DNA from: LC029 sp036676475
GTDB taxonomy: Bacteria; Bacillota; Bacilli; Aneurinibacillales; RAOX-1
Direction: 5' to 3'
DNA: 43,847 nt
Assembly: GCA_036676475.1 (NCBI GenBank)
Contig: JAKFCU010000115.1
Coordinates: forward strand, 1 to 43,847
Shown here: piece after piece, positions 24,998 through 33,002 of the stretch
Position numbering within the stretch: the stretch's first letter is position 1
How the letters are laid out: each line of letters opens with the position of its first letter
Position numbers and translations under genes: made by a program
Notes under the pieces: model-generated
Seen by the model: only the letters and a program-made list of their open reading frames with translations
The model's database searches: none
Told to the model about the DNA's origin: nothing

Positions 24998-25384
24998 ATG
25001 ATGTATGGAGGGACCTTTATCCGATTGCTTATTTTTATCTCACTACTTGGTGTAACAGCCGGTCTTATGCTCCCTATTGTAATCGAGGAGCTTTTAAAGC
25101 TTGATGAATACAAGGATCAAAAACGGGCAGAGGTAATAGTGGAACAATCTGCTCAGTGGTATGTCATTAATAATGGAACTCCATCAGAAGTTATGACAAC
25201 GGAACAGGTAAAGAAAACGTTGATTCCACATTATCTCAATAAATGGCCTGGGAAAGAACCAATTGAATGCGAAATTTATCCCAACGGAGAGATTATGGTG
25301 TTTACGGTTGATCAGAGTGATCAGAATTTCTGGTTAAAAATAAAGGATTGGTTTATGGCAGAGATCATGGTAAAATACTTGTAA
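24998..25384 (+). CDS. membrane-anchored protein, possibly pilin-like
   Basis: 128 residues with one N-terminal membrane helix (IRLLIFISLLGVTAGLMLPIV), a charged helix and a C-terminal domain of about 75 residues. The helix ending in LP and running on into a charged helix looks like a type IV pilin stem (compare LLxxLxILGxLxxLxLP), but the leader peptidase Gly-Phe site and Glu5 are absent, so it may simply be a membrane-anchored protein. AAAGGTGAT precedes two adjacent ATGs (24998 and 25001). It lies directly upstream of the riboflavin riboswitch; no link is implied. Confidence 0.6.
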   Translation: MMYGGTFIRLLIFISLLGVTAGLMLPIVIEELLKLDEYKDQKRAEVIVEQSAQWYVINNGTPSEVMTTEQVKKTLIPHYLNKWPGKEPIECEIYPNGEIMVFTVDQSDQNFWLKIKDWFMAEIMVKYL

Positions 25385-25404
25385 TTTAATATCCAACAAT
25401 TGAA

Positions 25405-25565
25405 TCCTTCAGGGCAGGGTGAAATTCCCGACCGGCGGTGATGGGAAGTATCCCTTAGTCCGTGAGCTAAAGGCCAATTCCCACCTTTGATGTCAAGGGT
25501 GGTAAAGCCGAGGCTGATTCGGTGAAAATCCGAAACCGACAGTACAGTCTGGATGGGAGAAGGAA
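25405..25565 (+). promoter_or_regulatory. FMN riboswitch (RFN element)
   Basis: The aptamer is clear: closing pair TCCTTC/GAAGGA, the AGGGCAGGGTGAAATTCCC start, ACCGGCGGTGAT, an internal TTAGTCCGTGAGC stem, AAGCCGAGG, then GATTCGGTGAAAATCCG and ACCGACAGTACAGTCTGGATG. It senses FMN and controls the riboflavin operon that follows. Confidence 0.96.
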
Positions 25566-25599
25566 CAGGTAAACAAGGGAGTAGTCCATCGTATAAACG

Positions 25600-25622
25600 A
25601 AGGAGTCAGATCCTTTTTTTCC
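25600..25622 (+). terminator. short terminator after the FMN aptamer
   Basis: AAGGA, loop GTCAGA, TCCTT, followed by T. The stem is short, but it is the first terminator-like hairpin after the aptamer. Confidence 0.5.
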
Positions 25623-25708
25623 TATTGATATCGAAGCGGTTATCTTAAAAAATGAATTTTTTGAGCTGCATGCTCTTCTTTATCGTCTTCTTTTATTGCA
25701 TAATTTTA

Positions 25709-25745
25709 GCCCTGGAAATGGATAGTCATTTCTAGGGCTTTTCTA
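25709..25745 (+). terminator. strong terminator in the rib leader, before ribD
   Basis: GCCCTGGAAAT pairs with ATTTCTAGGGC (one mismatch), followed by TTTTCT. It lies 27 bases before ribD and could be the FMN-regulated terminator, giving a leader of about 350 nt as in other Bacillales. Confidence 0.7.
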
Positions 25746-25771
25746 TTTGAGGGATAGGGGAGGTGATTGAT

Positions 25772-26890
25772 GTGGAACATCACAAATACTTCATGGATTT
25801 GGCACTTGGCTGGGCTCAATCGGCACAAGGGCAAACGGCTCCTAATCCGATGGTCGGTGCCATCGTGGTAAAGAATGGGATGGTGGTGGGGATGGGTGCC
25901 CATCTTAAGGCTGGCGAACCCCATGCTGAAGTATATGCTTTAAGAATGGCCGGGGATAAGGCAAAAGGGGCGATCCTCTATGTCACATTGGAACCTTGCT
26001 CCCATCATGGCAGAACCCCTCCGTGTGCTGAAGCGGTTATCCAAGCTGGTATAACAAAAGTAGTTATTGCTACATTAGATCCCAATCCATTAGTAGCGGG
26101 TAGAGGGATGAAGAGACTGCAGGAAGCTGGAATTGAAGTTTTATTGAATGTCAAAGAGGAAGAATCACGCCGCCTAAATGAGGTATTTAACAAATATATA
26201 ACAACAGGTCTTCCATTTGTGACGGTTAAGACAGCCAATACGATCGATGGAAAGGTAGCTACCGAAGCAGGGAGCAGCCGTTGGATCACGGGAGAAGAAG
26301 CCAGAGGTTTTGTGCACCAGCTTCGCCATCAAAATCAGTCTATATTAGTCGGAATTAATACGGTGATCAAGGATGATCCTCAACTGACAACAAGGCTCCC
26401 ACAGGGGGGAAGAAACCCCATTCGAATCATTGTGGATTCACAACTTAGGATTCCCTTGGATGCCCAAGTGGTCGTAGATGGACAAGCCCCTACTTGGATC
26501 TATACCACGCATGAAGCTGATTTCACTAAAAAGGAGGAGCTAGAAAGAAAAGGGGTCCATGTTTTTCCCGTTTCACATGGACCTCGTGTCCATATTCCTT
26601 CCCTCCTTGTCCATCTGGGTCGACAACAGGTCACATCCGTTTTAGTGGAAGGAGGCAGCCAAATCAACGGTTCCTTTTTGAACAGTCGTTGCATTGATAA
26701 ACTGATCACCTTTATTGCTCCCAAAATAGTAGGAGGATCTCAAGCCCCTACTTCATTCGGAGGGGAAGGTATTCAAAAGATGGAGGAAGCTATCGAGCTG
26801 GCAAGCGTTCAACTGAAACAGATCGGGCAGGATATCCTAATTGTAGGTTATCCGAAATGGGGGGATGAGCATGTTTACCGGGATCATTGA
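25772..26890 (+). CDS. ribD: bifunctional riboflavin deaminase/reductase RibD
   Basis: RibD carries out the second and third steps of the pyrimidine side of riboflavin synthesis. The N-terminal deaminase has the zinc ligands His51 (PHAEV, with Glu53), Cys76 and Cys85 (PCSHHGRTPPC). The C-terminal reductase starts near TVKTANTIDGK and has VEGGSQINGSF. About 372 residues from the GTG at 25772, chosen because AGGTGA lies 5 bases upstream; the GTG at 25763 lies inside that site. The stop overlaps the start of ribE by 20 bases. Confidence 0.95.
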   Translation: MEHHKYFMDLALGWAQSAQGQTAPNPMVGAIVVKNGMVVGMGAHLKAGEPHAEVYALRMAGDKAKGAILYVTLEPCSHHGRTPPCAEAVIQAGITKVVIATLDPNPLVAGRGMKRLQEAGIEVLLNVKEEESRRLNEVFNKYITTGLPFVTVKTANTIDGKVATEAGSSRWITGEEARGFVHQLRHQNQSILVGINTVIKDDPQLTTRLPQGGRNPIRIIVDSQLRIPLDAQVVVDGQAPTWIYTTHEADFTKKEELERKGVHVFPVSHGPRVHIPSLLVHLGRQQVTSVLVEGGSQINGSFLNSRCIDKLITFIAPKIVGGSQAPTSFGGEGIQKMEEAIELASVQLKQIGQDILIVGYPKWGDEHVYRDH

Positions 26891-27512
26891 AGAGCTAGGG
26901 ACAATCAAGGCGATTAAGCGGGGAGGAAAATGGTGCGTTTTGACGATTGGGGCATCCATGATCTTACAAGATGTGCAATTAGGAGACAGTATAGCTGTAA
27001 ATGGGATCTGTTTGACGGTTACTTCTTTTTCATCAGATCATTTTACCGTAGATGTCATGCCGGAAACACTGGATAAAACAAGCTTATCTTCTTTACAGAT
27101 CGGCTCACCGGTGAATCTGGAGCGAGCGATGAAAGCTGGCGGGCGATTTGGAGGACACTTTGTAAGCGGACATGTGGATGGAATGGGGGTTATTCATTCC
27201 AAAAAAAATTGGGGCAATGCTGTTCTGATTGAAATTAAGGCTTCAGAAGAGCTGCTGTATTACATGATTCCCAAAGGCTCCATTACGATTGATGGCATCA
27301 GCTTAACGATTGTAGATGTAAAGATGGACCGTTTTAGCATTTCCATCATTCCGCATACCTTAGAAAAGACGGTTCTACAATATAAAGGAACAGGGGATAT
27401 CGTCAATTTGGAATGTGACATGATTGGGAAATATATTGAAAAATATGTTTCAGCTAGAAAAGGAACAGGAAAAATCAGTCAAGACTTTCTCGCTGAACAT
27501 GGATTTATCTAA
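26871..27512 (+). CDS. ribE: riboflavin synthase, alpha chain
   Basis: Riboflavin synthase dismutates two lumazines into riboflavin and a pyrimidine. The MFTGIIEELG start is the family signature, and the two homologous barrels are visible: GDSIAVNGICLTV in the first and KGSITIDGISLTIV in the second, with GHFVSGHVDG between. 213 residues from the ATG at 26871, preceded by GGGGGGATG; an ATG at 26865 is an alternative. Translationally coupled to ribD. Confidence 0.95.
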   Translation: MFTGIIEELGTIKAIKRGGKWCVLTIGASMILQDVQLGDSIAVNGICLTVTSFSSDHFTVDVMPETLDKTSLSSLQIGSPVNLERAMKAGGRFGGHFVSGHVDGMGVIHSKKNWGNAVLIEIKASEELLYYMIPKGSITIDGISLTIVDVKMDRFSISIIPHTLEKTVLQYKGTGDIVNLECDMIGKYIEKYVSARKGTGKISQDFLAEHGFI

Positions 27513-27557
27513 GGTAAGGCAACGATTGTTCGTGAAGGAAAGATGAGGGGGAATATC

Positions 27558-28751
27558 ATGGTTCATTCCATAGAAGAAGCCATTTATGATTTGATTCAAG
27601 GAAAACCGATCATCGTTGTAGATGATGAAGACCGGGAGAATGAGGGTGACTTTATTGCTTTAGCAGAAAAGACAACACCTGAAGTCATTAATTTTATGAT
27701 TACGCATGGCCGTGGGCTCGTTTGTGTACCGATTACGGATGAACGGGCAAAGGAATTAAAGCTGGATCCAATGGTTTTGCAAAATACAGATGCCCATACA
27801 ACAGCTTTTACGGTCTCCGTTGATGCTTTTGACACAACCACGGGCATATCCGCCCATGAGAGGTCTCAAACGATCCAAGATCTTATCGATCCCACTAAAA
27901 AGGCCAATCAATTTCGCCGTCCGGGACATATCTTTCCACTTGTCGCAAGGAAGGGTGGGGTTTTAAGGAGAGCGGGGCATACCGAAGCGGCTGTTGATTT
28001 GGCAAGGATGTGTGGCGCTTATCCGGCTGGGGTCATTTGCGAGATCATCAATGAGGATGGAACGATGGCCAGGGTTCCAGATTTACAGAAAATTGCCGAA
28101 CAATTTGATTTGAAAATGATTACCATTGAAGATTTAATTAAGTATCGGACCAATAAAGAAAAACTGGTTAATCGCGAAGTCGAAGTGACGATGCCTACTG
28201 ATTTCGGGAACTTCCGTGCCGTTGTATACACGAATGAGGTGGATCAAAAAGAGCATATGGCACTGGTTAAAGGTCATATTGATGCAGATCGTCCCACACT
28301 CGTTCGCGTCCATTCCGAATGTATGACAGGCGATGTCTTTCATTCTTACCGGTGTGACTGCGGTCCCCAGTTGGCTGCCGCATTAGCCCAAATTGAGCGT
28401 GAAGGCAATGGCGTCCTGTTGTATATGCGCCAGGAAGGCCGTGGAATTGGACTAATCAATAAGCTAAAGGCATACAAACTCCAGGAAGAGGGCTTTGACA
28501 CGGTTGAAGCTAATGAACAGCTAGGTTTCCGTGCAGATTTAAGGGAATATGGAATTGGGGCACAAATCCTAAGGGAATTAGGAGTGGGGAAAATTCGGCT
28601 GATGACCAATAATCCTAGGAAGATTACCGGACTTTCTGGATATGGACTGGAAGTTGTTGAACGGGTTCCCATTCAAATGGAAGCCAATGAGAATAATGAG
28701 CGCTATTTAGCAACGAAGAAGAAGAAGTTAGGACATTTACTAAATCTATAG
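27558..28751 (+). CDS. ribBA: bifunctional 3,4-DHBP synthase / GTP cyclohydrolase II
   Basis: Provides both starting branches of riboflavin synthesis. The N-terminal RibB half (to about residue 200) has DDEDRENEGDF, THGRGLVC and RRAGHTEAAVDL. The C-terminal RibA half has the zinc motif with CDCGPQL (SYRCDCGPQL) and RQEGRGIGLINKLKAYKLQ. 397 residues, matching B. subtilis RibBA. The ATG at 27558 follows GAGGGGG; an ATG at 27543 adds five residues. Third gene of the operon. Confidence 0.96.
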   Translation: MVHSIEEAIYDLIQGKPIIVVDDEDRENEGDFIALAEKTTPEVINFMITHGRGLVCVPITDERAKELKLDPMVLQNTDAHTTAFTVSVDAFDTTTGISAHERSQTIQDLIDPTKKANQFRRPGHIFPLVARKGGVLRRAGHTEAAVDLARMCGAYPAGVICEIINEDGTMARVPDLQKIAEQFDLKMITIEDLIKYRTNKEKLVNREVEVTMPTDFGNFRAVVYTNEVDQKEHMALVKGHIDADRPTLVRVHSECMTGDVFHSYRCDCGPQLAAALAQIEREGNGVLLYMRQEGRGIGLINKLKAYKLQEEGFDTVEANEQLGFRADLREYGIGAQILRELGVGKIRLMTNNPRKITGLSGYGLEVVERVPIQMEANENNERYLATKKKKLGHLLNL

Positions 28752-28769
28752 GAACAGGGGAGAAAGAGA

Positions 28770-29237
28770 ATGGCAACATATTTTGAAGGGAATTTAGTCG
28801 GTACGGGCTTAAAGTTTGGGGTTGTGGTGGGAAGATTTAATGAGTTTATTACCTCTAAGCTGTTGGGCGGAGCGCTGGATGCTTTCAAGAGACATGGTGT
28901 GGAGGAAAATGATGTAGAGGTGGCTTGGGTGCCAGGAGCATTTGAGATTCCCGTCATTGCCAAAAAAATGGCCGAGAGCGGCAAATATGATGCTGTGATT
29001 ACGCTGGGTACCGTAATTCGTGGAGCTACTCCACACTTTGACTTTGTATGCAATGAAGCGGCAAAAGGAGTAGCTTCCATCGGACTTCAAACGGGGGTCC
29101 CTACGATTTTTGGCGTACTGACGACAGATTCCATCGAACAGGCCATCGAAAGAGCAGGGACGAAAGCAGGCAATAAAGGATGGGATGCGGCTTCAGCAGC
29201 GATTGAAATGGCCAACCTAACGAGACAACTAGGATAG
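28770..29237 (+). CDS. ribH: 6,7-dimethyl-8-ribityllumazine synthase
   Basis: Condenses the RibB and RibD-pathway products to lumazine and forms the icosahedral capsid in Bacillales. 155 residues with VVGRFNEFIT, VPGAFEIP, and the active-site GTVIRGATPHFDFV containing the catalytic His. Last gene of the riboflavin operon, 18 bp after ribBA. Confidence 0.96.
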   Translation: MATYFEGNLVGTGLKFGVVVGRFNEFITSKLLGGALDAFKRHGVEENDVEVAWVPGAFEIPVIAKKMAESGKYDAVITLGTVIRGATPHFDFVCNEAAKGVASIGLQTGVPTIFGVLTTDSIEQAIERAGTKAGNKGWDAASAAIEMANLTRQLG

Positions 29238-29263
29238 AGTAAACAAGATTACATTTCGAAGAA

Positions 29264-29297
29264 ATAACCCGCCAAAACTATTTGGTGGGTTATTTAG
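29264..29297 (+). terminator. weak intrinsic terminator after ribH
   Basis: ATAACCC pairs with GGGTTAT, extended by CCA/TGG. Only TTAG follows, so the U-tract is poor. Confidence 0.5.
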
Positions 29298-29389
29298 CTA
29301 TCCCACATGATATAAAAAATATACCATTGCATTTTTATTAAATATAATGTATATTTAAAACATCAAAAGGGATGAAATGAGGGAATATC

Positions 29390-29590
29390 ATGAATAAGGT
29401 TGAGTTGGAAAACAAGGATCTTCATTTGCAGCACGAGAGTGAGATTCTTCGAGAATCCCTAATGGAAGCAACAGAAACGATTGAATTTATGGTCAACTCC
29501 TTAATGTGGAGTGCAGAATATAAGGTATTAGCACAATCAAAGGAAAAATTATGGAAGCTAAAAAAGGTGTTGGCTGCATTGGAGGCATAA
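29390..29590 (+). CDS. small helical protein, unknown
   Basis: 66 residues, almost wholly charged helix (ELENKDLHLQHESEILRESL, later KEKLWKLKKVLAALEA), probably a coiled coil. GGGATGAAATGAGGGAA lies upstream of the ATG. Its stop is inside the loop of its own terminator. I do not recognise the family. Confidence 0.6.
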   Translation: MNKVELENKDLHLQHESEILRESLMEATETIEFMVNSLMWSAEYKVLAQSKEKLWKLKKVLAALEA

Positions 29591-29620
29591 ATCTCTAATT
29601 GGCCTCCCTTTTTTTTTTTC
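29580..29620 (+). terminator. intrinsic terminator
   Basis: GGAGGC (29581-29586) pairs with GCCTCC (29602-29607), followed by a C and ten or more T. Confidence 0.85.
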
Positions 29621-29674
29621 GCCCCCATAAAGATCACCATTCCTCCGAAAAAAAGTCTAGGAGGTAGAGATAAC

Positions 29675-30517
29675 ATGAAATGGCGAAAATTAGCATATGC
29701 CTTAACCGGTGCTGTATTTACTCTGATTCTCTCTTTTAGTTGGATCAGCTGGGCAGATAATAAACCTGTGGATGATAGCCTATTAAGCGAAAACAATGTC
29801 AATTCAACTCCAGCAGGCGCTTCGAACGGAGCAGGTGAAATCACTTTTCTGGACCAAGAAACTAGAAAGGTTATTATTTTTAATGGAAAACAAAAGTATA
29901 CATATCAATTATCTGAACAAACTCAAGTGTTGATTAATGAAAAGTCAGCTGATTTTCAACAGATTGAGTTGGGTGCTCATGCCGAAGTCATTCAAAATTC
30001 TGCTGGGGATGTACGCTATCTTCGAGTGGAGCAAAAAGTTGCACAGAGTACAAGTACAGCTAAAACATCCAAACCAACCAACCCATTGAAGCCAGTCAGT
30101 ACAATACAATCACCGATATCTGATCAGACCGTTTCTTTCCCTTGGGAAAAGTGGAAGCTTGATCTTCACCAAGGAAATATCAAAGTGAAGTTGGAGTGGG
30201 AAAAAGACGATGCTGAGGTGGAATGGAAAACACCACAAAAAGAAATGAAATTACATGGTGAGCAGGCGAAAAAGTTCATTCTAGCCTGGTATAAAGATTC
30301 GGGTCTCTTAAAGCAAAAGGAACAAGAACAGTTAGTGTACGAAATGCTCAAATCCTTTGACATTCAGACGGATAAACCTTTTTCTTGTACAATTGAGTGG
30401 AAGCAGGATGGCCAATCAGGAAAATGGACCGTTCATCCAAAGGATCAGGGTAAGGATAAAGATAAGGGTAAAGAAAAGCATAAGAATGATGATGATGATG
30501 ATGATGATGATGATTAA
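29675..30517 (+). CDS. exported protein with a poly-Asp tail
   Basis: 280 residues. An N-terminal hydrophobic segment (about residues 7-26) ending in SWADN acts as signal peptide or anchor. Residues about 54-125 form a small beta-rich domain (EITFLDQETRKVIIF, YTYQLSEQTQVLI). A Thr/Ser/Pro linker follows, then a second domain (about 160-255) with many Trp/Lys/Glu residues. The end is Lys/Asp-rich and closes with nine consecutive Asp encoded by nine GAT triplets (30488-30514), which may bind cations and may vary in length. AGGAGG precedes the ATG. Family not recognised. Confidence 0.65.
   Translation: MKWRKLAYALTGAVFTLILSFSWISWADNKPVDDSLLSENNVNSTPAGASNGAGEITFLDQETRKVIIFNGKQKYTYQLSEQTQVLINEKSADFQQIELGAHAEVIQNSAGDVRYLRVEQKVAQSTSTAKTSKPTNPLKPVSTIQSPISDQTVSFPWEKWKLDLHQGNIKVKLEWEKDDAEVEWKTPQKEMKLHGEQAKKFILAWYKDSGLLKQKEQEQLVYEMLKSFDIQTDKPFSCTIEWKQDGQSGKWTVHPKDQGKDKDKGKEKHKNDDDDDDDDD
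30488..30514 (+). repeat. GAT trinucleotide repeat, nine copies
   Basis: Nine uninterrupted GAT codons at the end of the exported protein gene, directly before its TAA stop. Identical triplets make slippage possible. Confidence 0.95.
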
Positions 30518-30539
30518 TTGAATTAGCTGCTACGATTAG

Positions 30540-30575
30540 ACACATTGACGATGATAAAGTCAATGTGTTTTTTTG
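30540..30575 (+). terminator. intrinsic terminator
   Basis: ACACATTGAC pairs perfectly with GTCAATGTGT, followed by seven T. Confidence 0.88.
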
Positions 30576-30642
30576 TCTTAACACATTGCGATAGCTAACC
30601 CATCCTTTTGTTTACATTGTATTTCAAGATTGATATAATTTC

Positions 30643-30730
30643 CGTTGGGGAGCTGGGTAAACCTGGCTGTAGGGTACAGGAGGATGTGCCGACCCGTTAA
30701 CCTGATCTGGGTAATGCCAGCGGAGGGAAT
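30643..30730 (+). promoter_or_regulatory. TPP-type riboswitch with an altered pyrimidine pocket
   Basis: Most of the thi box is canonical: GGGGAGC start, a P3 helix GCTGGGT/ACCTGGC, ACCCGTTAACCTGATCTGG, GTAATGCCAGCGGAGGGAA. The sensor segment that normally reads CUGAGA after P3 reads CUGUAG here, followed by an extra hairpin GGTACA/TGTGCC. The pyrophosphate-binding side is intact. A terminator follows, so control is by transcription. The genes behind it import thiamine precursors. Confidence 0.88.
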
Positions 30731-30763
30731 ATGTCTGTAGTTTGGATCATATCCTTCCATACT

Positions 30764-30795
30764 AAGACTGCTCTCACTGGCAGTCTTTTTCTATT
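30764..30795 (+). terminator. riboswitch-controlled terminator
   Basis: AGACTGC and GCAGTCT pair around CTCTCACTG and are followed by TTTTCT. GGGAATATG (30725-30733) can pair with CATATCC (30749-30755), possibly as part of the switch. Confidence 0.8.
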
Positions 30796-30854
30796 TTGTT
30801 AAAGAATGATGAAAAGGGAAGACTTCAATTATTGTGAAGAAAGGGGATGGAATC

Positions 30855-31142
30855 ATGGCTATAGTCAATGTTGGGTTTCAGGTATTGCCTAAGGTTCCAA
30901 ATGGAGATACTTATTCGGTTGTCGATAAAGCGATTGAGGTTGTTCAACAATCAGGAGTCAAGTATGAAGTAGGCGCCATGGAGACCGTCATGGAAGGCGA
31001 ACTGGATTTACTCTTAGAAATTGTGAAACATGCACAGCAAGCCTGTATCGATGCTGGAGCGGTTGATGTCATGACACATATCAAAATACATTATCGCCCT
31101 GAAGGGGTATCCATGGATGAAAAGCTTGAAAAATATAGATGA
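30855..31142 (+). CDS. MTH1187-family thiamine-binding protein
   Basis: 95 residues of the MTH1187/YkoF-like family (PF01910, formerly DUF77), a small ferredoxin-like fold that binds thiamine or its hydroxymethylpyrimidine part. It shows VGFQVLPKVPNGDTYSVVDKAIEVV, SGVKYEVGAMETVMEG and VMTHIKIHYRPEG. The ATG at 30855 follows AAAGGGG; a further start at 30834 is unlikely. It is the first gene behind the riboswitch, and its end overlaps the permease gene by 26 bases. Confidence 0.88.
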   Translation: MAIVNVGFQVLPKVPNGDTYSVVDKAIEVVQQSGVKYEVGAMETVMEGELDLLLEIVKHAQQACIDAGAVDVMTHIKIHYRPEGVSMDEKLEKYR

Positions 31143-31953
31143 TCATCCACAGCGATTGCGGAATCAAATGGGGCATCATCTGACTGCCCTTATACCAGGG
31201 GTATTTATACTAGCATTGCTCGTTTTTTGGGAAATCTCTGTATGGGTAAGCAAAATAGAGGCATGGATTCTTCCTGCACCAAGTGACATATTCCAATCTC
31301 TGTGGAAAATAAGAGATCTCCTTTGGATGCATAGTTTGCAAACGCTTTATGAGGCGATGATGGGCTTGCTCCTTGCCATCCTGCTTGGAATAGGGATCGC
31401 AATCCTTATTGATCGTTCCTATTGGGCAAGAAGGGCACTGTATCCCTTGTTGGTAATTTCCCAGACCATACCGGTCATCGCCATTGCTCCATTATTTTTG
31501 ATTTGGTTTGGGTATGGTTTGGTTCCCAAAGTAGTTGTCGTTACGCTTGTTTGCTTCTTTCCCATTGCAGTTAATTTAGCCGATGGCTTTTCTATGGTAG
31601 ACAAGGATATGATTCGCTTAATCAATTCCATGGGAGCAAGCTCGACGCAAGTGTTTCGAAAAGTAAAGCTTCCCGCCGCTCTCCCTTTCTTTTTCTCGGG
31701 CTTACGCATTTCCGGCACTTATAGTGTGATGGGGGCTGTGATAGGTGAGTGGTTAGGAGCTAGTCGCGGGTTAGGAATTTTAATGACGCGTTCTTCTCAA
31801 TCCTTTATGACTGATCGTGTATTTGCCACTATTTTGGTCATTACGTTCCTCAGTTTAATCATATTTGTGAGTATTGAAATATTGGCAAGATATTCAATGC
31901 CTTGGTATTATAGTCAGAAAAAAATGGAGATTACCAATCGGAAAAGGGGATAA
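31117..31953 (+). CDS. ABC transporter permease, ThiX-like
   Basis: 278 residues with six membrane helices typical of the BPD_transp_1 permeases. The EAA loop that docks on the ATPase is at MGASSTQVFRKVKLPAALP near residue 175. Together with the binding protein and ATPase that follow it matches the ThiXYZ/YtlACD type importers for pyrimidine precursors of thiamine. The start at 31117 overlaps the previous gene, with GGGGTATCC as a possible site. Confidence 0.85.
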   Translation: MKSLKNIDDHPQRLRNQMGHHLTALIPGVFILALLVFWEISVWVSKIEAWILPAPSDIFQSLWKIRDLLWMHSLQTLYEAMMGLLLAILLGIGIAILIDRSYWARRALYPLLVISQTIPVIAIAPLFLIWFGYGLVPKVVVVTLVCFFPIAVNLADGFSMVDKDMIRLINSMGASSTQVFRKVKLPAALPFFFSGLRISGTYSVMGAVIGEWLGASRGLGILMTRSSQSFMTDRVFATILVITFLSLIIFVSIEILARYSMPWYYSQKKMEITNRKRG

Positions 31954-31956
31954 AGC

Positions 31957-32988
31957 ATGTTAAAGAAATATAATAAATGGAACAAGCTGGTTTTATCGAT
32001 CAGTCTATTTACACTTGTCTTGAACGGGTGTGCACAAAGTAATAAGTCAGCGCCTGAGGATGCACCCTCCAAAGCGGCTGCTCCATCACAAAAAGTAACT
32101 GTTATACTGGACTGGATGCCGAACACCAATCATACCGGTTTGTATGTGGCAAAAGATAAGGATCTTTATAAGGAACAAGGACTCGAGGTGGAAATCATCC
32201 AGCCAGGGGAAGGTTCAACAGCGGATCAATTGGTGGCAGCGGGTAAAGCGGATTTTGGTATCAGTTATCAGGAAGCTGTAACCCAGGCGCGTTCGACGGA
32301 TATTCCACTTGTGTCCATAGCAGCCATTATTCAACATAATACATCGGCCTTTGCTTCTTTAAAATCGTCCCATATTCAATCGGTTAAGGATTTTGAAGGG
32401 AAACGTTATGGAGGCTGGGGATCTCCTGTAGAAGAAGCTGTGTTGAAGGCTGTGATGGAAAAATCAGGGGCAGATGCCAGCAAAGTGGAGAATATAACTC
32501 TTGGGGCAGTTGATTTCTTCTCCTCCATTGGACGAGATGCAGATTTTGAATGGATTTATGAGGGTTGGGACGGAGTTGAAGCCAAACGCAGGGGCATTGA
32601 GTTGAATCTTCAATACTTGAAGGACTTGGATCCTGCCCTGGATTACTATACGCCTGTGATTGTAACCAATGAGAAGCATATTAGTGAACAGGCTGAACTG
32701 GTTAAAAAATTTATGGCAGCTACGTCTGCTGGATATGAGTATGCGATCCAGCATCCTCAAGAAGCAGCAGAATTTTTGATTAAAAACGCGCCAGAGCTAG
32801 ATCCTGAATTAGTTAAAGCGAGTCAGGATTGGGTGAGCAAGAAGTATCAGGACGATGCAAAGCATTGGGGAGTTCAGAAGCAAGAAGTGTGGGGAAATTA
32901 TGTGAACTGGATGTACGAAAGAAAACTTATTGAAAAAATGATCGAACCGGAAAAGGCCTTTACGAATGACTTTCTTCCATCATCCTAA
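31957..32988 (+). CDS. ABC transporter substrate-binding lipoprotein, ThiY/NMT1-like
   Basis: 343 residues. A basic start and hydrophobic stretch end in the lipobox LNGC, so Cys25 should be lipidated and the protein held on the outer face of the membrane. The mature part begins VTVILDWMPNTNHTGLYVA, the signature of NMT1/THI5-like binding proteins for hydroxymethyl- or formylaminopyrimidine, and has GGWGSPVEEAVL and EWIYEGWDGVEA. It starts 3 bp after the permease gene. Confidence 0.9.
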   Translation: MLKKYNKWNKLVLSISLFTLVLNGCAQSNKSAPEDAPSKAAAPSQKVTVILDWMPNTNHTGLYVAKDKDLYKEQGLEVEIIQPGEGSTADQLVAAGKADFGISYQEAVTQARSTDIPLVSIAAIIQHNTSAFASLKSSHIQSVKDFEGKRYGGWGSPVEEAVLKAVMEKSGADASKVENITLGAVDFFSSIGRDADFEWIYEGWDGVEAKRRGIELNLQYLKDLDPALDYYTPVIVTNEKHISEQAELVKKFMAATSAGYEYAIQHPQEAAEFLIKNAPELDPELVKASQDWVSKKYQDDAKHWGVQKQEVWGNYVNWMYERKLIEKMIEPEKAFTNDFLPSS

Positions 32989-33002
32989 GAAGGTGAATTC
33001 AG

